A stretch of DNA of 64,000 bases from Dipetalonema caudispina. Its lineage: Eukaryota > Nematoda > Chromadorea > Rhabditida > Onchocercidae. Location of the stretch: positions 1-64,000 of the forward strand of contig JABVXV010000314.1 of assembly GCA_013365325.1 (NCBI GenBank). The letters are read 5' to 3'. The first letter of the stretch is position 1, and every line of letters begins with the position of its first letter. Both the position numbers and the translations under genes were made by a program. The notes beneath the pieces were generated by a model that did no database searches, was not told where the DNA came from, and saw nothing but the letters and a program-made list of their open reading frames with translations. Shown here one piece after another: positions 49,764-64,000 of this stretch.

Positions 49764-51403
49764 TAATATCTTAAATTCGTTATTATTTTAAAAGATATCA
49801 TTTAATATCAATTTTTCGAATTGGACTTATATACATAATATGAATAAATGAAAAGATGATTACTACTGTATTAATCTTATGTAAATTATAATATGTATAT
49901 TTATCCATCTATCAATCCTTTATTTTTTTTCCATCCTATGTATCTCATTTGTTATTTTCATGCAAATGCTTATGAAATTTTATTAGTAAAATTTTAGCTA
50001 AAATTAACGCCAAATATCATTCAAAATAAACACAACAATAAAATTAGAAATTTCATTAGAAAGTTTTGATAAACAATTTTTTCATCATTTCATAATAGAG
50101 CAAATATATTTAAATATCTTTCTCAAGGAATAAAAAAAAGGGAACAAAAAGAATGGAATTACAAAATTTTTAAATTTAGTTTGCTTAAATTTAGCTCAAA
50201 TACAAATTGACAATAACTAACTAATATGTCATCTGTAATTACCATTATCAACTTGAAAGTTAAGAATTAAAAAAAAGGAAAAAATTTTCAAATATATACG
50301 ACCAATCAAATGTTTACGAACAAATACATTTGATGGTATTTCGTCGTGAACAATTCATTAATTCTTTTTTTTTTTTTTCATTTTCCTTTCCTTTCCTTTC
50401 CATTGATGACAAAAAGCATAAATGAGGCTATTTTTCCCTTGTTAAATAAAAATATTTACAATACAAACAAATGACGTGCCAAGACGTGACATGACGTGAG
50501 AAGTAGTATTACGTAACAAAAAAGTAATGCAATAAAAGATGAAAAGTATTTGCTCATTAAGCAATGCTATGTTTTTTTCAATTTTTATTTTTATCTCTTT
50601 TTTCCTCCTCAAATTAGTATTATTTGTTCATTTCATTTTATACCTTTGTTATGAAAATGACACTGGAAAAATGGTTTGATGGAATTTTTAAAAAATAAAT
50701 AAAATTCTATGAAATTATTTCTTCGTCAAAATTTTTGGATGGAAAAGAAAAGGTTATCGCGATATTTTATACACAGCTTAAGTTTGTTATTTTAATTTTA
50801 TATAAACATTTGGGAAATTTCACTATTACTGTCAGCTTATACTGAATAAACTTTGAACTTTAAATTTCATTAAACAAAAGAAAAAGAAAAATTTGCAGTA
50901 GAAGATTAGATTATCCATATGAGGAAGATTCCTAATAAATAAATATGCAAATTAGCACACAGTATTTCTTTTAATTATAGACAAATTTATGTAAATAATT
51001 TTTTTAAATTTCTATTAAGATAAGAAGCATCGGTTGTTAAATCATTTTCTAGATGTTGCGTTTATTTAATACGGTTGGTTCAACCAGACTTTGCTTTCAT
51101 CTATTCTGGCAAAGATCATATTCGATATGCTTATGAGAATTCAAACAGTAACAGAACATGAGGATATTTTTCACCTAATTTCAATTTGAAATTGACTGGA
51201 ATCGCTTAAAGCTATAAGCAGATAAGATTCCGAGTGTAGAATACCAAATTTTTAAGTATTTAAGATTGACTGAACTTTTAATTTTCTTCATATCATTATT
51301 TTCATTCTCAAATATATGATTAAATAAACTTTTATTTCCTTTTTTTTTTTTTTTTTTATAAATTTGAATTAATCTGAGAAAGTTGCAGAATTAGCAGGAA
51401 TTG
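49764..51403. other. Shared divergent promoter region
   Basis: 1.6 kb between the start of the transporter (-) and the SH2 kinase (+). AT-rich, with T-tracts at about 50364-50379 and 51342-51358 and three 10-bp tandem GACGTG motifs at 50471-50500. Acceptor-like GTTGCAG (51387) and TTAGCAG (51397) precede the kinase ATG and could receive a spliced leader. No gene seen. Confidence 0.55.
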
Positions 51404-54274
51404 ATGTCCGGAGAGAATTCGTTACCATTTTTTCATGGTGCTTTATTGGATGATGATGTAGATAAAATGCTGGAATTAAATGGTGATTTTTTATTACAAA
51501 CCAAATTTGAACAAAGTAAAAAGAAAAACAAATTGGTACTGGCTGTTAAACATGGACATCGAACAATAAGAATACCGATTTCACGACTTGAAAAAGGATA
51601 TCGTATATTTGTAAGTGTAAAAATCACATTTGAGATTTTTAAATTTCCAAATGAAACAATTTTTCGGAGAAAATTTCACAGAGAAAAATCATTTCAATAT
51701 TTTCAATTCTTTCATATTGTTTATGTTGCTATACTAATTCCAATATTCCTTTCTTCTATTACTTTATTCTAAAAATCATGAAAGAGGTTAATTCTTGATT
51801 CCGGATAAGACGCAAATATAGCCGTAGTTTACGGATAAATATATTTTAAACTTTAGGGACGTTCATTTCCAACAATGAATACATTAATAAAATATTATCA
51901 AGACCATAACGTCGAAGTACACGGAATAGATTCGTTGTTTCTGAAGAGACCAATAAAGAAAGGCAAATTTGAACTGAATCATTCCGATATTAAAATTATG
52001 AAAAAGGTCCAAAAAATCTTCCCTTATTTATACGAATGATTAGAAAAAAAATAAATTCTTCAAAGTTGGAAAAAAGTTTAAACTTTTCATTCGTATTTGA
52101 ATAAAATTAGGCAATGAAATTACTTACCTAAACAGAAAGTATTAAATATAAATTATTCGACACAGATTGGTTATGGAGCATATGGTACGGTATATAAAGG
52201 TGTCTTACTGAAGAATCTTTGTCCGGTAGCAATCAAACGGATCGATTGCGCAGACAAATCAGAGCAAGCCTTAATTGACCTGATGAAAGAGGCACGTGTG
52301 ATGCAATTATATGATCACATTAATGTTGTTAAATTTTATGGTTTCATCGTAGATAGAGAACCATTTTTGCTCGTTATGGAATACTGCAAGGTATTTTTTT
52401 TTAATAATTTGTTGATATTGACTTTTTAGAATTTACAAAATTTATCAAATTTTCAAGTGAAAAACCTATTGATTCAAATAGGTGAAAAAGCTTTTTTTTT
52501 TTTCCATATTAATCAGTGTTATTTTTGAATTGTATAATGAATTTTTAGGATGGGTCAGTAGAAGATAAATTAAGACAGTATGGTCGTCGTCTAAGTATTG
52601 AATCACGCATAGATATAGCATGTCAAATTGCTCGTGGTCTTGAATATCTTCATTTGAAAGGTTGCATTCATCGGTAAGGTAAAATGAGAAAGTAACCAAA
52701 ATAATGTGATATAAAATAGGGTAAAATAGGATGAAATTAAATAGAATAATATAAAATAAAGTGTGTTAATTTTAAATTTTGACTACAGCTTTTTTTTTTT
52801 TTGATTAATTTTTTTTATATCAAAAATTATTTTCTTTCTTTACTGCATGTTTTTGATATTTTCAGAGACATTGCTACGCGTAATTGTCTTCTTAATGGTG
52901 GGGTTGTAAAGTTAGCCGATTTTGGGATGTGTCGAGCAACACTTGTTTATAAAATTGACCTTTCGAAACCACAAAACGTTCGTTGGCTTGCACCTGAGGT
53001 AAGGTATTTGAAAAAAAGCTGGAAAAATTAGAACGATCAAATATGGTATTACGTGTTTTATTAATATAATATCTTAATTTTGAAATCAAATTTGAGAGCA
53101 ATATTTTTTATACTTAAAAATCATATTATCGCATCGCATTTAAATTAATCTGTTTATTGACTCGTTAAAAGTTAGTAATGAAAATCAGAAATTTTAATCA
53201 ATCGTTTAAATTAGATCGCTGTGGAACAAAAAGACCTATATCGTTTAATTGATAATACTAAAAAAAAAAAAAAAAAAAAAATACGACAAACAAAGATCTG
53301 TCCACAAAGAGAAGGAAACAAATATTCGCTATATAAGATATTTGTGCGTTCTTACCAAAAAACTTGATAGGAATTAATGTCAAATTAAATTAAAACTATA
53401 AATTTATAGGTGTGGCGTTCCGGTGAGACACGATTCTGCACGGATATTTTTGCATTCGCAATAACTCTTTGGGAATTATTTACGATACCATACACTCATC
53501 CATACAGTGCATGGAAAGCATTTAAAGTTAAGGAAAAGGTAATTTTGAACCATTAAATTTGACTCAAATTTAAAATTTTTAATCGAAATAGTAGGATAGT
53601 ACTGAATTTTACGAATATAGTTTGTACCATGTCATAGTAAGCATTCAAAGATGGTAATTTGATTGGATAAGGACATGCTAATCGATGATTTGAGAACAAA
53701 ATATGATAATGTTGGTGTTATGCTGTTAAATAACAAAGTGATAGTATCTTAATAAAAAAAAATGGGACAAATCATTTTTGCAGAGCTAAATAAACTAATT
53801 AATTACTTCTTAAGGTAATGGCTGGCTATCGATTGCCAAGTCCAAATGATATGCCTGAATCGATGATAACAATGATGCGACGATGTTGGGATCATGATCC
53901 TTCAAAACGGCCGACAGCTAAGCAAGCACGTGAATATTTGGAAGATATTTATCGAGTATAGTTTCATATTCAATTTATTTATTTGTCTTAATTTCCAAAA
54001 ATTTTCCACTGCTAAAATTCAACGATTTGACAAGCATGCTATTTTATTTCTATTTTAGAATTTCACCGCTGAAAAATCTGCTGGTATTAGTATTCATACA
54101 GGAATTCTAAATTCGCGAAGTAGCAGGTTGCTTTCATCAAGTGAAGATGTTTCATCGAAATCAACCGGCGAAACAACGCAATCACGTGATTCAGGAGTCA
54201 GAAGGCGTAGTTCGTCAGGCTCCAACGGTAAAACATCCTCTAAAAGTAGAATCTATCGAAGAGGTTCCACGTGA
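51404..54274 (+). CDS. Cytoplasmic SH2 tyrosine kinase, Fer/SPE-8-like
   Basis: Eight exons (51404-51610, 51857-52006, 52166-52390, 52549-52673, 52866-52998, 53410-53538, 53815-53955, 54059-54274) give 441 aa. An SH2 domain (about residues 9-100: FFHGALL, GDFLLQTK, LVLAVKHG, LIKYY) is followed by a tyrosine kinase domain (about 115-370): glycine loop GYGAYGTV (121-128), ATP lysine K143 in VAIK, catalytic HRD 235-237 with TRN, DFG 254-256, activation-loop Tyr in LVYKID, APE 278-280, and TDIFAFAITLWELF. The tail is Ser-rich (about 72 residues, likely phosphorylated). Nematodes have a large family of short SH2-TK proteins of Fps/Fer type, many in the male germ line (C. elegans SPE-8). The catalytic residues are intact, but the SH2 position of the invariant FLVR arginine is Gln32. 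The ATG at 51404 is the first in frame. AATAAA at 54289 is 15 bases past the stop. Reading through exon 7 would stop two codons later (53961). Confidence 0.92.
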
Positions 54275-56168
54275 TTTCATTTACAGAAAATAAATATGAT
54301 AACATACATATCCATACATGTGTATATATAACTTTACAGTAAACAAAAAATACCAAAATACCAAAAATATTAATACCAAAAAATATTATTCATATATTAA
54401 ACCGAAAATGCAACAATCTTACGTATATGCTAAATCAGAAGTAAAATAACGTGATAAGTGTATTAAACAGGAACCGGAATCAGTAAGCTTACATGTGTAC
54501 ATTAATTTTTAAGTACGATACCTTGGATAAGAAATATATTCCTCTTTCATTCGTAACAATTAAAGGGGAAAAAAGCATTCGTCAAAGAATAGAGGAAAAA
54601 TAAAAATACATTGTTTAAGTTAATTTTAAGTTAACAAACGGCTATAAATTTCACATAAAACGGGAAAGAAAAGATTACAGTATTGCTATGAACTATTTCA
54701 TTGTTATACTTTTTCCGGAATCGAAAACTGATACGGCAATGTATCATGTGAAAAAATATGTAATCATTGAAAAGTTGAAAAATTTGAAAAAAGAAAAAAG
54801 AAAGGATAAATAAAAAGACAGTTTGCATAACATCATCCCAGGATTGTGCACCAATTTAACAATTTATACATTTAAAAGACAAAAAAAGAAAAATGAAAGA
54901 AAAATTAAAGGAGAAAAAATAATTAACTTAAAGAGAGAAACTATACATAATGAACAAGCAAATGTTCAAAATTCTTTTAAATTCCTCGAAAAATTTATAC
55001 TCTTCCAAGAAATTACTAATTAAGGTCGAAGTGAAAATCGTAGTAAATAAAAGATGAAATGAAAATTTTGAAATTAACAGATAGATTAAAACACGTAACT
55101 ATTAGAAAAAATAAAAAAGAAAAGATCAAATATTTTTGTCACACTTGTCGGAGAGAAAAAAAAAAACGACCAAATGTCGAAAATTAGTTTAAATTTGATA
55201 AAAAATTCATCTAAATATAGGGAAAGAGAAAAAAAGAAATGTCCGTATCGTATAGAGGAATCGTTACGATATGAAGGATAATTTTGGTTGATATGCTGAT
55301 CTTCATATGTCAGTAATGCTTCATTAAAGAAAATATGCAAATTTTAACCTCATTTAGAAAGAAATTATGAAATTATCAAGATACAAAATTGGATTATGTA
55401 TATCAAATTTAATATATCTTACATATTTCAACTATCCCAAGAAGAAAAGCATTATTTCCGTATTAAATTTTTATTTCGGTTAATACAAATTCAAAAAATG
55501 AAATGTAAAATTTATAAATGAATGAAAGAATTACAACTTATCTAATATCATCCGGAAAAAGGAATAATATCATCGTTCCATCCTCTTATATTCCTGTTTT
55601 TTTATTGATGTGGGAAGAAATTTTTTACTTTATTATAATGGAAATAATTATTATCATCATTACCTGTTTGATCTGTAATATTACCTTGATGTATTTTTAG
55701 ATTTGCTTTAATTTTACGTTAAATGATTATCATATATAATTCATTTTTGCAAACTTTGATAAACAATATTGAACTATATAGAATATGCCATAACCTTTAA
55801 CCTTCCTATGTTTCTCTCAATTACAATAACAACAAAATAGTGGCAGATAGTTCAATTTTCATAACGATCCCATAATTATGAAACATACATTGTTGTTATC
55901 CAATGGTCTGAAATACAACAATATTAGCTATGAGGTACCATAATTACGTGTGGTACTATGTCATTTTTTGTTATAATTTCATTGTTATGAATGATATATT
56001 CAATTCCTAATTGTATTTTTCATATATACGATTTTGTTCTGTTATTTTTACAACTTAGTAAAAATTTTGATTTCCGATTTAATATGTGTTTCAATGGAAG
56101 AACGACGTGAAAATGTAAGGTTTTAAGAAATAGAAAATCCTAAAGGGAGAAAAAAAATTAGATAGTCA
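54275..56168. other. Intergenic, kinase 3' flank to MYST gene
   Basis: AT-rich with poly-A/T runs; no gene or structured RNA seen. An ATG at 56095 followed by six codons and GTAAGG looks like a small upstream exon but cannot be joined with confidence to the MYST gene. Confidence 0.55.
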
Positions 56169-60477
<4,309 letters not shown>

Positions 60478-61222
60478 TTTCAAGTAATTGCAGTTAGTTC
60501 CAAAAAAAATTAATAATACTGATAACAGTTTGAGAATGCTTTTATACGACTAGAATTATGTTCTAAAAACTTCGGGCAAATAGAAATTGTTAGACTGGTG
60601 AACTGAAACTAATAGCGATATTCACGATTTATTGAAAATCTCTAAATAAAATGATTGGACGATTGACTCAGTGTTATTAACGAAAAAAACATTAAATTGA
60701 TAAATTATTTATCGTGCTGTTATTTAAGACTTGATTTAAGTTTGATATGAGATTTTTAATGAAGGTAGCGCACTTCCTGATTTCAGTAGCATTTCTCTGA
60801 TGGTATTAAATGATGGTGTTTCATTGTCTTATATTTTATGAGTTAGTTTGGTTGCTTGATTATCAACTTCAATTTAGTGGGAGCCGAAGCAATTTCCCTT
60901 GGTCGAATCTACCAGTGATGAGAGTTGCGACACTTGAAAATTCTTCGAATTGGACAACTTATCTATTCTTTTATGCCAGTTGTTGCCTTTCTGCATCTTT
61001 AATTTTGAAGCATTATTTTTTTTTTAGTTACATATTATTTTTCGGTGGGTAAGAAAAGTGATCTTAAGAAAAAAGGTATAGTAGATCTCAGATTTGTTAT
61101 AGTTGGATGTGGATCTCCGATTCATTTTAGGCTGCATTGTAAATTTAAAGCATTGACGTTTAACCCACATGGGTCTGTTTTTCGTCGTTTTTTGTTATAT
61201 ATTTGAACTCTCTCTTTCTCCC

Positions 61223-61271
<49 letters not shown>

Positions 61272-63144
61272 TCTTAAAGTTTTACCAATAGTGCATAATG
61301 CATTTAAGTCGATCAGCTGGTTGCTCTACGCCTTTTGCGTTAATTACATAATACAAATATGTGAAATTCAGCTGCGTAATTGGTTGTTTCAGAAATCAGT
61401 CAGGGGAAATATATAAAAATTGACTTTAAAAAATATATCAAATGTTTTCTTTTTATTGAAAGAAATTTTTTATTGACTCCTTGATTATCATTCTAGATTT
61501 GTCGTTATGTGAACGACTTCGAGTTTAAGAAAAATTATGTAATAATATTTTATGAGCTTTCAGTTATTGTTCAAAACTGTATCTCTGTTACTGTTATTGT
61601 TCGTACCTCAGCTCGTCGAATAGTTAATTGATCATCAATGTCACTTAGAATGAAAGCATGGATAGTGGGATTGAAAAGAGAGAAAACGGTTGGCAAGAAA
61701 GAAACTGTCATAATGAAGTAAAGGTATGTTAAAAGATACAGTGAACTTTTCGAATTGGGATGAGTTTTATTTATCAGATTAACAGATAATCTTCTTTCTG
61801 TTTACCCTTTTCCTTTTTCTTCCCACTACTCTAACAATGTTCAAACTCTTGACGAATTATCCGGAGATGAGGCGGCATGATTCAATGATACAATTATATG
61901 ATGTTAGCAATCGAGGCGATGAATGTTACAAGCAGTCGAAATAGTTTTAAAAAAATAATATTCGGATGCAACAAATATAGGAAAAGAATATTTGCTGGAG
62001 GGTCAATCGCGCTTAGTGTAATTTTGTTTATAGGATTTGAAATTTATAAAAATTTCGAATTGGCAATCCTGTTGTTATTCGTCTACTTTAAAATATATGC
62101 TAACTTATTTGAATTCTAAAAAATTTCGCTGATTTTTTATTCTTCTTTTGAACCAATTCCCACAGAAACTATATGCCTGTGTTTTTTGCGTAATATTATC
62201 GCTGTTGTTATTACTTTCGCTTACAACTTTCTTGTAAAATATTACTTTGCTGTGATGATGTTTTTTCACGTTTATTTTCAAGCCGATTATTACTTTAGTT
62301 GTTATATGTTTATTTTATATCTCATCCTTTTGCTCATTTAATTCAATTCAATTCGAAAAAATTAAATTATTTCCAAAGATCTGTTGGTTTCCACTTAGAT
62401 GATTATAATAATGCAACATTATTGACGAAAATTGACAAAAGAGCTTACTCAAATGATTGTTCCGTGTTTTATTACTCTTCATGTGAACTTTTCAAACCAT
62501 ATATTTCATTATTATCTGTAAAAATGATCAGAGTAAAGAGGACAATTAAAACTACAAACGAAATATAAAAAAAAAAGATGATCCAAATAAAAGGATGGAA
62601 TGTGACAAATCAGTGGGTCCCTAATTTTTCTTCTCTTCTTCACATCATTTTGTTTCACTATCAATTTTATCTTTTGTAAATCTAAAATAGAAAGTTAATT
62701 AGTGCCAATTTTTAAATCTAAAAAAAGAGGATGGATTTTGCATAAGTTACTGAAGATGACATTAAAGCATTTCATTTGATTAGAATCATAAGTACTATTA
62801 GCATTATGAGTTAGTGAACTATCTAAACTTCATATAGTAGTTCATTGTGCTGAAATTTTCATAATATCTACAATACAAAAAAATAGCAGAGGGATGTATA
62901 TGTTTCCAGGAAATATTATACATCCTTTTGATAAGTGATAAAATCGATGAAATACTTTGGGAGAAGAGTTGATAATTTATTTTAATATTAATTGAGCTAA
63001 ATGGATTGGTAAATATATACAATTGTTGGTTTCCAAGATTTTTTTCATTTTAACAACTTTTTCATTCAAAAGCTAACTTAACAAAGTTTTAATTAAGTTT
63101 AAAAAATTTCATTTTTAATATAGTTAAAGGAAGGTGATATCGTA
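60478..63144. other. Intergenic, AT-rich
   Basis: No supported gene. Forward open frames at 60810-61052, 61898-62119 and 62299-62568 have no known motif or splice partner. Holds the TA repeat at 61226-61268. Confidence 0.55.
61226..61268. repeat. (TA)n microsatellite
   Basis: About 21 TA units. Confidence 0.96.
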
Positions 63145-63215
63145 GCATCGGTGGTTCAGTGGTAGAATGCTCGCCTGCCACGCGGGCGGCCCGGGTTCGA
63201 TTCCCGGCCGATGCA
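63145..63215 (+). tRNA. tRNA-Gly (GCC)
   Basis: 71 bases. The acceptor stem GCATCGG pairs with CCGATGC, then A; D arm TGGTTCAGTGGTAGA; anticodon arm CTCGCCTGCCACGCGGG with anticodon GCC; T arm GGCCCGGGTTCGATTCCCGGCC region with B box GGTTCGATTCC. T4 terminator at 63220. No intron. Confidence 0.98.
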
Positions 63216-64000
63216 TCGCTTTTCCTTTCTTTCCCCCTCTTTGCTCATTTATTCACATATATATAATTAATGAAGAATTTCAAGCTTTACATTATCATAC
63301 TGTGTGAATAATGTTATCATTTATCTGTTAATGTTCATTTATATTCATAGAGACCTGAAATTATTAAAGAATTGAAAAGTGATTTTACTACTTCTACTTT
63401 CAATGTTTCAGTAACATTAAAATTAACAAAAATATTACTTGAGATAAATAATTTCCAAAAATGGACATATATACATAACTGTTCCCTAACTGTTTGTCAA
63501 CATTACCTTTGAGGGAGTTGGATTTTAAATTACTATGATTGGAATGTTAGCGAAAAATAATAATGTATCAGTGATTACATTAGGCTCATCAATCCTCAAC
63601 TAATTATCAGTTTCTTTTCAAATTTCAATTGAAATGTAAAATATTCAAGGAAATTGAAACATTGCTGAACAAAAAAGAGAATTAAATTAAGGTTTAATCA
63701 TCTTTTGAATACACTATTATATAAGTTTAAAAAGACTAACAATATGGTAGATAAAATAAATTATATTAATATTCAAATATATGAATAGTTTGTTCACAAA
63801 TAACATTTATGATTTATTCTATCATTAACTCTTACTATTTGCACAGTAAAAATAAAGCAATAAGTTTCCGTAAGTTAATGCGGATAAGAATTATTTGTCG
63901 AAGTTATAATTGTATTATTTAACAAATAAACATTTAACAAATAATTTACATAATTTGTTAGAGTAATTATAATCATTCATTATGTAATAAAAAAAACAAT
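63216..64000. other. AT-rich flank to window end
   Basis: No gene, repeat array or structured RNA seen after the tRNA-Gly terminator. Confidence 0.6.

Overview
The window is a eukaryotic nuclear contig, very AT-rich, with many short introns (GT/AG, acceptors of the TTTTCAG type), abundant AAT, CA, GA and poly-T tracts, and no bacterial or plasmid features. The gene set points to a nematode: a FLYWCH protein of PEB-1 type, a short Fer/SPE-8-type SH2 tyrosine kinase, a TWK-type potassium channel, and start codons lying 1 nt downstream of splice-acceptor sequences, as expected for spliced-leader trans-splicing. The AT-richness and expanded introns suggest a parasitic clade III (filarial-type) worm, but I cannot prove the species. 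All gene models were spliced by hand, checking that reading phase was kept at every junction. Protein identities come from recognised motifs, not database searches.

Layout: 1-1.6 kb AAT repeat and AT-rich DNA; 1.6-2.9 kb an unrecognised 261-aa protein (+); 5.2-6.8 kb dynactin subunit 6 (+); 7.7-10.1 kb ribosome assembly factor RPF2 (-); 10.1-15.0 kb a large gap upstream of a Phox2/CEH-17 homeobox gene (+, 15.0-17.7 kb), which is convergent with a 12-exon FLYWCH regulator (-, 18.1-24.6 kb); 24.6-34.8 kb about 10 kb of microsatellite-rich DNA with a cluster of AGGTCA nuclear-receptor half-sites; 34.8-42.8 kb a two-pore-domain K+ channel (+); tRNA-Gln; 44.3-49.8 kb an SLC17-like MFS transporter (-) whose introns hold, on the opposite strand, an SRP (7SL) RNA gene and an initiator tRNA-Met gene; 51.4-54.3 kb an SH2 tyrosine kinase (+), divergent from the transporter; 56.2-60.5 kb a MYST histone acetyltransferase (+); 63.1 kb tRNA-Gly.

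The genes do not form one pathway or an obvious operon. The observations most worth checking are: Pol III genes nested antisense within one transporter gene; a K2P channel whose first extracellular loop is too short for the usual cap; an SH2 domain lacking its phosphotyrosine-binding Arg; a MYST acetyltransferase carrying a PCNA-box-like peptide at its N terminus; and paired AGGTCA elements (two DR4, one DR5) in the 10-kb gap. I did not find a clearly new multi-gene system.
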